Shown here: positions 45,214 through 56,098 of the stretch, in pieces
Position numbering within the stretch: the stretch's first letter is position 1
How the letters are laid out: every line of letters starts with the position of its first letter
Notes under the pieces: model-generated
Told to the model about the DNA's origin: nothing
What the model saw: the letters and a program-made list of their open reading frames with translations, nothing else
Databases searched by the model: none
Made by a program: the position numbers and the translations under genes
NCBI GenBank assembly: GCA_019454045.1
Contig: SKCR01032769.1
Coordinates: 496,001 to 560,000, forward strand
Length of the DNA: 64,000 nt
Source: Zanthoxylum bungeanum
Taxonomy: Eukaryota; Streptophyta; Magnoliopsida; Sapindales; Rutaceae
Direction: 5' to 3'

Positions 45214-45857
45214 TACATGTGTGAGTAAATGCATCATAAGCTCATTTTTCGCCAATCTAAACACAGTGAATGTTTTCAAGTCCGATTTGAATAGTTGTCA
45301 CGCTCTTTTGAGTTTATGGGTTTTGGAAATGTGCTAAATTAATGGGATTAATAAAATTATAAATGTAAAATAATAAGTTTCTATTTTATTAAGTGTACAC
45401 TTTTTAATGTTCATCAGTTACGGGTGAGCTACGGAAAACTCAGTGTAAGTTATGGATTAAACTTAGTGGAAATCTTCAAGTGCAGCTTGGGAAAGTGGAT
45501 GTAGGCATTGTTGGCTGAACCACTATAAATCACCGGTATCAATTGTTGGCGACTTGGTCGCATAATCATTGTAATTGGTTTTGATGATGTCAACATGAGA
45601 AAGAAGACTTCGACGTGCAACACAAAGTAATACAAAAAGTGTCGAAGCTTATGAGGTGAAGAGCGAGAATGTGAAGACTTGCGGCAAATTGAAGAATATA
45701 TTGCGAAGTCTTAACTTAGGATTTAATTTGTAATGTGAGATGTAATATTCAAGTACCTAAGCTCATAGGGATCATGCACATTCACTTAGATGCATTAGGG
45801 GCATGTACAAAATGCATTAAAACCTTCAAATCTGCATTTTAGTATTTAGGGAAGCCT

Positions 45858-46128
45858 TCTGGAACCGGCATGGACCATACCGGTCCCTTACCGGTCATTA
45901 AACCGGCCCTCCCCTGTTTTGCATGCCTACTTGAACCGGGCCATACCGTGCCGGTCTCCATGCCGGTATTGGTAAAGAAATCATGCTCTCTGGAACCGGC
46001 ACACTACTTACCGGTCTCCTCGCCGGTTTGCTCGCCGGTCCAACGGCTAGTTTTTCGAATGTTATGTTACCGTTGGAGCCCTAAACCGGCATGCCGGTAT
46101 CCTCGCCGGTATTCTCGCCGGTCTCGCT
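45858..46128. repeat. ACCGGT/GCCGGT array in U3 of element C
   Basis: About 20 CCGG cores, mostly as ACCGGT, GCCGGT or ACCGGC, occur in 270 bp. Part of it is a 12 bp tandem unit (TCTCGCCGGTAT-like). The 3' LTR array at 49570-49823 lacks one such unit. Confidence 0.9.
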
Positions 46129-46156
46129 GTAAGTTAGGGAAAGCTTTGCATTTTGT

Positions 46157-46164
46157 TATAAATA
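46157..46164 (+). promoter_or_regulatory. TATA box of element C LTR
   Basis: TTGTTATAAATAGAACCC lies about 30 bp after the array. The same box is in the 3' LTR at about 49852. Confidence 0.7.
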
Positions 46165-46852
46165 GAACCCTAACTCCTTTGCCTTAGGTAAGAGACTCAA
46201 TACATAATCTTCATACATTCTCTAAGGCAAGCAAAGAGTGTTCAAAACCTTCATATTCATAAACACTCATCCAAGCTCACACACACACCTTCCATACATT
46301 TAGTGAGCTTAGAAACACTTGGGTTTGCTCTCACACAATCTTCTTATTATTTGTGAGTGCCCAAGTGTGATTTAATTCTTTCATATCAAAACACTTGTGA
46401 TTTGTGAAATCCCATTGTTTGGGTAAGTTGTAAAGGTTTGTGAGTGAGCCTACATAGAAAACTCAAACTTGTAAAAGGTTCGGAGTGCGCCTTGGCGGAA
46501 AACTCTTGGTTACGAGTGAACCACGAAAAACTCGATTCTAGTAGAAATCTTCAAGCGAGGCTTGAGAGAGTGGACGTAGGCACGATTTGCCGAACCACTA
46601 TATATCGCAGTGTCGTATTTCTCTTTCCCTACTCTTTTACTATTTGCAAGTTAATTTGTATTTACACTTATTGATTAGAAACTTGCATATAGGCTATTTA
46701 TTAGAATAGAGAAAATTGGCCTAAAACTTCCACTTGGTAATAAGAGCTAAAATCGGCAAAGATTTTATATTTCCGCATTTATAGCGATAACCCAATTCAC
46801 CCCCCTCTTGGGTATATAGTTTGTTTGTCGCTAGTGCTTGTAGGTACTTTCA

Positions 46853-46866
46853 GTTGGTATCAGAGC
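46853..46866 (+). other. Primer-binding site of element C
   Basis: GTTGGTATCAGAGC adjoins the LTR and is the standard initiator tRNA-Met match. Confidence 0.9.
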
Positions 46867-46906
46867 GAGGTATTCTCTACAAGACTTAACCATCCGAGAA
46901 TAGATC

Positions 46907-48677
46907 ATGGCATCTACAAGCAACTCGTCAAATCTTGCCGAAGGATATTCAACAACTAGACCTCCGTTTTACACCGGAACGGACTACAACTATTGGAAGA
47001 TGAGAATTTTGAATTATCTCCTAGCCGTTGATCCACAATCTTATTTGGTCATCACTCGAGGTGCAAAAGGACCAACAAAAAGGGATAGCAATGAGGTTGA
47101 GATTCCGAAGCCGAGTTTGGAATGGGATAGTGAGGATGTAAAAATAGCCTCACAAAATGCTAAGGCACTCAACCAACTTCTATGTGCCATTGATCGGGAT
47201 CAAAAGCAAGCTTCCGGAGTGTGGAAATGCTTATGATTTATGGAAGTCTTTGGAAATGGTCAATGAGGGCACAAGCCAAGTAAAGGAATCGAAGATCAAC
47301 CGGTTCATGTGCGAATTGGACAATTTCAAGATGGAATCCGGGGAAGAAATTGATCACATGATTTCTAGGTTTACGGTCATCATCAATCATTTGGGAGCAT
47401 TGGGAAAAGTCATCGGGACATCGGATCAAGTGAAGAAAATTTTGAGATCTCTCCCGAAAGAGTTTAGAAGCTATACCTCCTCCATTAAAGAAGCAAACGA
47501 CATCAACACATTGAAGATGGATGATTTGGTCGGCAAATTGCTTGAGTACGAAATGGAAATCAAAATGGACAAAAAGGAGGAAGATGAGAAAAGGACAAGG
47601 AAATCATTGGCCTTAAAAGCAAGAAGAAAAGATGAGTCAAGCTCAAGTGAAGAAGAAGATAGTGATGATGAGTTGGCTCAAATAAACAAGAACTTGAAGA
47701 AGCTTCTTAAGTCCGTAAATAAAAAGGGAAAATCAAAGACGGATGAAAAGAATGAAGAGAAGTGGCCGCGGAAGAACAAGAAAATTATGTGTTATGAATG
47801 CAGCAAACCGGGTCACATAGCTACCGATTGCCCATTGAGGAAAATGAAAGGAAAATCAAAGAAAAAGGCAATGAAAGCAACTTCAACTTGGAGCGATAGC
47901 GATTCAAGCTCATCTGAGGAGGAAGAAGTTGAAGTCAAAGATAAATCAATAGCATTTATGGCTATCACGGATGAAGACATCCGATTTGAAATTGAAGAAG
48001 AAAGCGAAGAAGAAGAGGTACACAATTCTGAATTACTTGATGCTTTTAATAGTTTAAAAGAATTATGTGATATGCTTAAAAAGAAATTAAAATTGGTCAA
48101 AAATGAGCATGCTACACTTAAAATTGAACATGCAACTAGTATGGATAAAATTCATGTTTTAGATAATGATATGATATGCTTAAAGGCTAAACATGAAAAA
48201 ATTGCATGCTTAAATGATGAAAATGCATGTTTAAAGATTAAAAAGCTAGAACTTGAAAATGCCATTTCAAATATGCCATCTAGCTCTAAGACATGTGATT
48301 GCGAATCGATTTTGAATGAAAATGTGTTATTAAACACTAAGGTGATAGATTTGCAAACCATACTTAGTAAATTCACATTGGGACATAAAAATTTTAATAT
48401 GCTAATTGGATCCCAAAAATGTGCATTTAAAAGAGAAGGATTAGGATATAGGCCTTACATTAAGAGAAAATTTTTGAAAAATTATTTTGTTAAGGCATCC
48501 GACTCCCATGCTAAAAATGCCATCAATGAAAATGTCACATGTCATGCATGTAATAAAAATGGACATAAATTTTTTGAATGCATGAACAATAATGTGATTA
48601 AGAATGCATGGATTCCTCAAGGAATCAAAATTAACCCCAATGGACCCAAGAAAGTTTGGGTACCAAAGTGCCATTGA
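46907..48677 (+). pseudogene. Gag of element C, one frameshift
   Basis: The ATG at 46907 gives MASTSNSSNLAEGYSTTRPP, FYTGTDYNYWKMRILNYLLA and QNAKALNQLLCAIDRDQ. A net 2 nt loss near 47210, relative to element B, then ends the frame at 47236. The rest continues in the second frame to 48677: AYDLWKSLEMVNEGTSQVKE, the UBN2 core, LRSLPKEFRSYTSSIKEAND, acidic Ser/Glu/Asp stretches, and a CCHC knuckle CYECSKPGHIATDC. A long coiled-coil-like part (LKKKLKLVKNEHATLKIEHA), a second knuckle CHACNKNGHKFFEC and the end GPKKVWVPKCH follow. Gag packages element RNA. Two knuckles and the WVPK tail are typical of SIRE-type copia, where protease would follow; here the gene ends. The remainder is undamaged, fitting a recent origin. 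Confidence 0.9.
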
Positions 48678-48960
48678 TAAATTTGTAGGGGGAGCTTTGG
48701 GAATGTATCTTTAAAGAGAATTGCAAAATTGATCCCAAATGCTCAAAAAGATGAGGAATCGCAACGGTAAAGGTAAAATCGGTATTCACGGAAACATTGG
48801 TACCGTTTCCTCTGAAATGCCAAAATGTGCATATTTTTAAATATTGATATCTTTATAGTGCATATGTAATTGGTATCTCATTTTATTTTTTTTACTTCTC
48901 CACTTTTTGATAATGTCAAAGGGGGAGAAATCATTAGAAATGAGATTAAAACTTGTTTAA

Positions 48961-49156
48961 CCCTCACCCTTGGTTAAAGGGGGAGTAATTGTACTAATGT
49001 GTTTGTCAAGTTTTGATAGAGCTTATTTAAAGACGATCACACATTGAGGGGGAGCTTACCCTCACCCTTGGTTAAAGGGGGAGTAATTGTACTAATGTGT
49101 TTGTCAAGTTTTGATAGAGCTTATTTAAAGACGATCACACATTGAGGGGGAGCTTA
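48961..49156 (+). repeat. 98 bp perfect tandem duplication before the PPT of C
   Basis: Copies at 48961-49058 and 49059-49156 look identical. Each carries TAAAGGGGGAGTAATTG and ATTGAGGGGGAGCTTA, so the purine-rich tract is doubled. Confidence 0.92.
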
Positions 49157-49240
49157 TGTTGAGGGGGAGCAAAATTGTCAAATTTGGACTCCAAGAAGCT
49201 CACAAGTTGCAACAAGTTTTAAGGGGTTGCCATCATAAAA

Positions 49241-49251
49241 AAGGGGGAGAT
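49241..49251 (+). other. Polypurine tract of element C
   Basis: AAAAGGGGGAGAT directly precedes the 3' LTR start. Confidence 0.85.
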
Positions 49252-50547
49252 TGTTGGCGACTTGGTCGCATAATCATTGTAATTGGTTTTGATGACGTCA
49301 ACATGAGAAAGAAGACTTCGACGTGCAAACACAAAGTAATACAAAAAGTGTCGAAGCTTATGAGGTGAAGAGCGAGAATGTGAAGACTTGCGGCAAATTG
49401 AAGAATATATTGCGAAGTCTTAACTTAGGATTTAATTTGTAATGTGAGATGTAATATTCAAGTACCTAAGCTCATAGGGATCATGCACATTCACTTAGAT
49501 GCATTAGGGGCATGTACAAAATGCATTAAAACCTTCAAATCTGCATTTTAGTATTTAGGGAAGCCTTCTGGAACCGGCATGGACCATACCGGTCCCTTAC
49601 CGGTCATTAAACCGGCCCTCCCTTGTTTTGCATGCCTACTTGAACCGGGCCATACCGTGCCGGTCTCCATGCCGGTATTGGTAAAGAAATCATGCTCTCT
49701 GGAACCGGCACACTACTTACCGGTCTCCTCGCCGGTTTGCTCGCCGGTCCAACGGCTAGTTTTTCGAACGTTATGTTACCGTTGGAGCCCTAAACCGGCA
49801 TGCCGGTATTCTCGCCGGTCTCGCTGTAAGTTAGGGAAAGCTTTGCATTTTGTTATAAATAGAACCCTAACTCCTTTGCCTTAGGTAAGAGACTCAATAC
49901 ATAATCTTCATACATTCTCTAAGGCAAGCAAAGAGTGTTCAAAACCTTCATATTCATAAACACTCATCCAAGCTCACACACACACCTTCCATACATTTAG
50001 TGAGCTTAGAAACACTTGGGTTTGCTCTCACACAATCTTCTTATTATTTGTGAGTGCCCAAGTGTGATTTAATTCTTTCATATCAAAACACTTGTGATTT
50101 GTGAATCCCATTGTTTGGGTAAGTTGTAAAGGTTTGTGAGTGAGCCTACATAGAAAACTCAAACTTGTAAAAGGTTCGGAGTGCGCCTTGGCGGAAAACT
50201 CTTGGTTACGAGTGAACCACGAAAAACTCGATTCTAGTAGAAATCTTCAAGCGAGGCTTGAGGAGTGGACGTAGGCACGATTTGCCGAACCACTATATAT
50301 CGCAGTGTCGTATTTCTCTTTCCCTACTCTTTTACTATTTGCAAGTTAATTTGTATTTACACTTATTGATTAGAAACTTGCATATAGGCTATTTATTAGA
50401 ATAGAGAAAATTGGCCTAAAACTTCCACTTGGTAATAAGAGCTAAAATCGGCAAAGATTTTATATTTCCGCATTTATAGCGATAACCCAATTCACCCCCT
50501 TCTTGGGTATATAGTTTGTTTGTCGCTAGTGCTTGTAGGTACTTTCA
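49252..50547 (+). repeat. 3' LTR of element C
   Basis: It runs TGTTGGCGAC to GTACTTTCA and is followed by TCAAT. It is 13 bp shorter than the 5' LTR, mainly from one lost 12 bp array unit. Confidence 0.95.
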
Positions 50548-50552
50548 TCAAT

Positions 50553-50781
50553 TTCTCTAACTCTATCTCTTTATTTTATTGCAAGCTTAATACTATCTTT
50601 CCATATTATTTAGCATAGCTTATGATTCAGAACTTGATTAATAAGCTTAATTGGTAAAGCTATAAGCTTAGTAGCATAAAATCGGTAAAAAAAAATTAAT
50701 TCTGCATATTTAGGTCATTTCCCAATTCACCCACCTCTCGGGTATATAGTGTTTTTTGTTGTGTGCTTGTAGAGAATTTCA
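50553..50781 (+). repeat. 5' LTR of element B, right piece
   Basis: It matches 54565-54784 and ends GAGAATTTCA. It is followed by the primer site ATTGGTATCAGA (50782-50793). Confidence 0.85.
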
Positions 50782-50836
50782 ATTGGTATCAGAAAGATGT
50801 ATTCTCAACAAAGACTTAATCGTCCGAGAATCGATC

Positions 50837-52549
50837 ATGGCATCTACAAGCAACTCATCAAATCTTGTCGATGAATTTTCTACCACTAGACCTCCTTTCT
50901 ACACCGGAACCGACTATAGCTATTGAAAGATGAGGATGTTAAACTACCTTCTTACCGTTGATGTGCAATCATTCAAAGTGATCACACAAGGTATAAGAAT
51001 GCCAATGAAGAATGATATCAATGGTGTGGAGTTTCCAAAATCACATTTTGAATGGACTAATGAGGAATATATGCAAGCCTCCTTAAATGTTAAGACATTC
51101 AACCATCTTCTTTGTGCAATTGATCGGATTCAAATTAACCTGCTTCCGGAGTTTGGAAATGCATATGAATTGTGGAAGTCTTTAGAAATGGTCAATGAAG
51201 GCACAAGTCAAGTGAAGGAGTCAAAGATCAACCGGTTCTTATATAAGTTAGATAGCTTCAAAATGGAAACCGGTGAAGAAATTGAGCATATGATTTCTAG
51301 GTTCACAATGATTGTGAATCAACTTAGTGCTTTAGGGAAAAGTATTAAATCTAGTGATCAAGTGAAAAAAATTATTAGGTCACTCCCTAAATAATATAGG
51401 ATATGCACTTCCTCCATCAAGGAATCAAATAATATCAATAATTTGAAATTAGATGATTTAGTAGGAAAATTATTGTAATATGAGATAGAGCTCAAGATTG
51501 ACCTAAGGGAAGAAGAAGAAAAGAAGAAGAAGAAATTCACCCTTAAGTCATTTGTGAGAAAATGGGATGATGTCATCTCAAGTGTCGAAAAAGAATATGG
51601 TGATGATGAGTTGGCACAGTTGACCAAGAAATTCAAGAAATTTCTTAAATCCGAAAAGTCTAAAGGGAAATCACGGATGGATGAGAAGAAATAAGAGTCT
51701 TGGCCACGGAAGCACAAGTAAAGAAAAAAAAATTTACTGTGAGTGTGAAAAGTCGGGTCATGTAGTTGACGATTGTCCAATGAGGAGATTCAAAGGAAAA
51801 TTCAAGAAAAAAACAATGAAGACAACTTGGAGCGATAGTGACACTAGCTCATCCGAGGAAGAAATTGAAGAGAGAACAAATCTCGATTTTATGGCTATTG
51901 ATGATATAGATGAAAGTGATGAAGAAAAGGTACATGATTCCCTTGAATATGATGATTTGCTTGACATATTTAATGAATTACATGAGTTATATGATTTGAT
52001 TAGAAAGAAGCATAAATTGATTAAAAATGAGCATTCATCACTATTAAATAATCATGCATCAATTGTTGAGAAAAATAAAACGTATGAAAAATAAATCGCA
52101 TGCTTAAAAGATGAAAATCTAAAACTTGAAAAGAACATATCTAGCATGTCATCTAGCTCAAATACATGTGATTGTGAATCTATTATGAATGAAAATGTTG
52201 CATTGAATAAAAATATTGTAGATTTACATAACATTATAACAAAATTTACTTTGGGAGAGGAAAATTTTAATATTATAATTGGATCTCAAAGATGTGCTTT
52301 CAAAAGAGAAGGATTAGGATATAGGTCTTACATCAAAAGAAAATTTTTGAAGAATTATTTTGTAAAGACATCCAATTCTCATGCACATGTTACTTTTAAT
52401 GAAAATATCACATGTCATGCATGCAATAAGAAATGACACAAAATATTTGAGTGCATTAATAAGAATGTGAATGTAAATGCATGGATTCCCCAATGAATCA
52501 AAATTAATCCCCATGGACCCAAGAAAGTTGGGTACCAAAATGCACTTAA
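50837..52549 (+). pseudogene. Gag of element B, degraded
   Basis: The start ATG at 50837 (MASTSNSSNLVDEFSTTRPP) is kept, but a TGG codon has become TGA at about 50925 ('YSY-stop-KMRMLNYLLTVD'). The frame 50930-51394 holds NVKTFNHLLCAIDRIQINLL, PEFGNAYELWKSLEMVNEG and ETGEEIEHMISRFTMIVNQL. It stops at SLPK. Later pieces include a first knuckle as CECEKSGHVVDDC (51740), the acidic Ser stretch, a coiled-coil-like part (51681-52094), and a second knuckle with a stop at CHACNKK (about 52420). No pol follows. It is more complete than element A and lacks A's solo LTR, so it serves as the empty-site reference. Confidence 0.87.
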
Positions 52550-53392
52550 ATGATTTTGTAGGGGGAGTTTTGGGAATGGTTCTTAATGAGAAATGTGAAA
52601 TGATCCCAAAGACTCAACAAAGATGAAGAAAGAGCTCAACAAGAAAGATATCAAAACTCTACCTAAAAAATGAATGAATTTTGATAATTGGTGGATTTGT
52701 CACTAAGCGACAACGATAATAGATAAAATTCGTGCTCACGAAAACATTGGTATCGTTTCCTCCAACTTATATATGTATGCTTATTGATATGAATTGGATT
52801 TGATTTGGAAGCATACCAGTTATTAGGAAAATTATATTTCAATTGGTTTTTCATTTGGTATCATCTTATGCTTAATCACAAGTATTAATCTCTTTTAATA
52901 TCAATTGGTATCATATAAGACTTATTAGTTTATATTATATATGTGATCCTTTTGAATGTTTAGCATTGAATATGTCTTGCCATTGAGTATTAATAGTTGA
53001 AAATGAAATGCTTGGATATTAGCTTAGTTTGAGTGATTTTGATGATCCTTGCATGAATTTTACATTATATGGCAATAGGAGAGAAATGTATGAAAATGAT
53101 AAATGTGTATGCTTATAATATTTTTAATATGTTTTATGCACATATATTGCTTGGTATCTCAAAGAACTAAACTTTTAATTCTCTATCATTTTTTATAATG
53201 TCAAAGGGGGAGAAATCATAATAATGAGATTAAAACTTGTATATCCTCAACATTCTATTAAGGGAGAGAAAATTTATACTAATGTGTTTGTCTAAGTTTT
53301 ATAGAGCTATATTGAAGACAATCACACATTGAGAAGGAGCTAATATTGAGGGGGAGTAAAATCGTCAATAAATTTGAGAGATTGTTAGCGAC
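52550..53392 (+). other. 3' non-coding region of element B
   Basis: It is collinear with the region after gag in element C. Landmarks are GTAGGGGGAGTTTTGGGAATG, AAAACATTGGTATCGTTTCC, AAAGGGGGAGAAATCAT and GAGGGGGAGTAAAATCG. No coding motif. Confidence 0.75.
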
Positions 53393-54784
53393 ATATTCTT
53401 AAGATGAATCTTCGACGTGTATTAGTGGACATTACAAAAAGATATCGAAGCACATTGGTGGTGAATAGCAATGGATGTGAAGACTCGAATGATAAACGAA
53501 TAATATCTTGTATAGTCTTAGTTTAGAGCTCTTTTTGTAAGTGAGTTGTTAAATTAAGTCTCTAAGCTCATAGGACATATGCAAATTCATATAGATGCAT
53601 TAGGGTCATGTGTAAAATATTTTTAACCTTCAAATCCTGACATTTTGGCTATGAGACCGACATATCGATCCCCACACCGGTATACCGATGCCCCTATTCT
53701 ATTTTAAGCAGCTTTGCATCGCCTCTGGAACCGGACTATTTCATACCGGTCACTCTGGATTTTGCACAGCTACTGGAACCGGCATAGAGCATACCGATCT
53801 TCATACCGGTCAACCTTCATATCTTACATGCTCTCGGAAACCGGCACGTAACATACCAGTCCACATACTGGTAAGCATACCGATATACTGACCTCTATAT
53901 CGGTCAGTAATCCGGTATAGCACTTGAATCTTCAACGGTAATATAGCCGTTATGCTTTGACAGACTGGTATACCGGTCTCTGCAGACCGGTATACCGGTC
54001 TCAGACAGAGCTATTGGGGCAGTTTACACTTTCACTATATATCGAGCCACAAATTCGTTTTTAGCAGCTCTTACACCTTCATATAATTTTTTCTAAGGCA
54101 AAAACAGAGAGTTTAAAAAACCTTCATTATCATACACTTTCATACTCAAGCTCACACACTACACATTCATATCATTAGTAGTGAGCTTAGATTTTTTGGG
54201 TTAGCAACTGAAACTAAAATCTTCATTATCTTTGTGAGTGCCCAAGTTGTTCATGAAAATCTTCATATTCAAACACACGAGGTTGTGAAATTCCTTTATA
54301 AGTAGATATACTCAAAAGGGTGGATTATAAAGGTTTGTGAGTGCGCCTATTGAGAAAACTCATTGTAAATGTTTTAAGAGTGAACTTAGAGATAAAATTC
54401 TTGTGTAAAGAATTGGAGTGAACTTAGGGGACAAAACTCTTAGTTGCGGGTGAGCCACGAAAAACTTGGTGTAAGTTGTGGATTTAACTTAGTGAAAATC
54501 TTCAAGCGCGGTTTGGGGGAGTGGACGTAGGCATTGTTGATCGAACCACTATAAATCACCGGTGTTAATTTCTCTAACTCTATCTCTTTATTTTATTGCA
54601 AGTTTAATATAATCTTTCCATATTATTTAGCATAGCTTGTGATTGAGAAATTGATTAATAAGCTTAATTGGTAACGTTACAAGCTTAGTGGCATAAAATC
54701 GGCAAGAATTTTAATTCCGCATATTACCCAATTCATCCCCCTGGATATATAGTGTTGTTTGTTATGTGCTTGTAGGGGATTTCA
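53393..54784 (+). repeat. 3' LTR of element B
   Basis: It starts TGTTAGCGACAT and ends GGGGATTTCA. It carries an ACCGGTATACCG-type array (53655-54005) and a TATATAT box at 54036-54042. Confidence 0.88.
53655..54005. repeat. Degenerate ACCGGTATACCGGT array in U3 of element B
   Basis: Words such as ACCGGTATACCG, CATACCGGTC and GACCGGTATACCGGTC recur over 350 bp, ending about 30 bp before the TATA box. It is related to, but longer and more decayed than, the array of element C. Confidence 0.85.
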
Positions 54785-56098
54785 ATTATAATTTTAATCG
54801 AATAAAGTAAATATTAACTAACCCTAATTAGATTAAAAAATTTAAAATAACAATATAACAATAACGACTAAAACAAGAAAACTAATTAAAACAAATCTAA
54901 ACTAAAATAAGAATTCGTAAATGAATAAAAATAACTGGCTAAATTGTAATACACTAGTATTCTAAATTAAATCCTGCCAACAATGTTAATAAAATATGAA
55001 CTATTTACTTAAGTCCCATCAGTCCTTTTCAGGCTTACAATTATTTAGCTCTCACGTGAAATAGCAGGACACTTTAGGTGAATCGTTAAAGCATAATTGT
55101 GTTCCTGTCTCAAAGACATATAATGCATCACAGATTCACAATATTGTCGTGCCGAAACTCTTTTGTCCAAATGTTTCTTGTTATAAAAATCGAAATATTG
55201 AGGGGACAAGATGACTAATTATTGCTCTATATTATTGTAATGGCCACTCTTTAAGAAAAAAAATTCAATTTTCTGAAAATTTTTACCTCTATAATTTGCG
55301 TTAGTGGGAAAAAAAATAAGTTACTTTATCATTGTTATTTTCTTTTGAAGGAAACAGACATTCTGTTACTTTTAGTTTTTAGATAAGTGTTGCATTCAAT
55401 CCACATCAATCTATTTCAATAATATTTCAATGAGTCGCCATTTGTCTTATTAATTGTCTTGTAAGAATTTTTAATTTTTTTCCCCCTTGTTCGTGTCTGT
55501 GTGAATGCATCTTCCATTTTCCTTGCAATGAATGTTTTGGTAGTGATATAATTTATCCACATCAACAGACGTCGTGGTTCACAAAAGCCGCAACTAATCG
55601 CAATTTTCTTTCTCTCGACTCTAAAAATGAGATTAAAATACGGTGTTAAGCTGAGTTTTGTATTATTATTTTTACAAAATATGTTTGATAATCACCGGAT
55701 ACTGCTATAATTCACAGGCGATAAAAATATTATAAAAATTTCATTACAACCTAATACGACAGTACTGGATCCAAATTTATAAAAATGTCTTCACTATTGT
55801 CTTCGTATACCTTTTCATTAGATAAATGCAACTTATTTTGTTAAAAATATGTTAAGAAATTCTGGAGTGCGTCTTCTTTCGTTATTTTATTCTGAAGCGT
55901 GCAATTGCTTTTTCATCATTGATTGATGAGATATAAACATAGCAAGAATCTATCAGAACAAAGTGTGAGTACTCACCATTTTCGGGAAAAATACTCATTT
56001 AGTGTTTATAATTTGGGTTAATTATTTAATTAGTTTTTATATTTTTAAAAATTATTCAGAACATCCATATTATTACATTCGTAGCCGTTGTATCTAAC
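54785..56098. other. Intergenic, nothing recognised
   Basis: AT-rich sequence without a supported gene or repeat. Confidence 0.5.

Larger units (their letters stand above)
34494..45417 (-). mobile_element. Truncated OTA (Athila/Tat-type) gypsy on the minus strand
   Basis: From right to left it has a 5' LTR (43039-45417, including repeat F), a tRNA-Asp-type primer site, gag, protease and the beginning of pol. It stops before the reverse transcriptase motifs at 34494. Its protease gene is interrupted by the plus-strand element 35100-40462, and the halves match across the ACTTG duplication. No 3' LTR is found. The right LTR end (TTCATCA at 45411-45417) abuts copia B LTR sequence, so it inserted into that LTR. 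Confidence 0.85.
43039..45417 (-). repeat. 5' LTR of the gypsy, split by repeat F
   Basis: In plus orientation it starts TGACACACTCAC next to the primer site and ends TTCATCA. The next base begins copia B LTR sequence (GTTACGGGTGAGC). The 1074 bp F repeat at 43742-44815 is inserted in it, so its own length is about 1.3 kb. It contains a palindromic TATA region and inverted repeats at 44888-44957, and ends in AT and TAA microsatellites. Confidence 0.75.
45544..46852 (+). repeat. 5' LTR of element C
   Basis: It contains an ACCGGT array (45858-46128), a TATA box at 46157 and the end GTAGGTACTTTCA. Confidence 0.95.
45544..50547 (+). mobile_element. Young gag-only copia element C (TR-GAG type)
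   Basis: LTRs of 1309 bp (45544-46852) and 1296 bp (49252-50547), both TGTTGGCGAC...GTACTTTCA, flank 2.4 kb. The duplication TCAAT is at 45539-45543 and 50548-50552. By eye the LTRs differ by about four substitutions and a few short indels, so insertion is very recent. Primer site and PPT are intact. The interior has gag only, so mobilisation needs another element's pol. Confidence 0.95.
45418..54784 (+). mobile_element. Gag-only copia element B, host of element C
   Basis: Its 5' LTR is cut on the left by the gypsy at 45417 and split by element C (the LTR pieces are 45418-45543 and 50553-50781). The internal region is 50782-53392 and the 3' LTR 53393-54784. The broken 5' LTR rejoins perfectly across the TCAAT duplication and matches 54443-54784. 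Only gag remnants are inside. Its left end is not found. Confidence 0.85.

Noticed and set aside
44991..45218. 75-codon poly-isoleucine frame
   Set aside because: Translation of the (TAA)n microsatellite.
45870..46187. 105-codon frame repeated at 49579-49884
   Set aside because: The apparent conservation comes from the two nearly identical LTRs. The frame is the ACCGGT array read in a stop-free phase, and the second copy differs by loss of an array unit.
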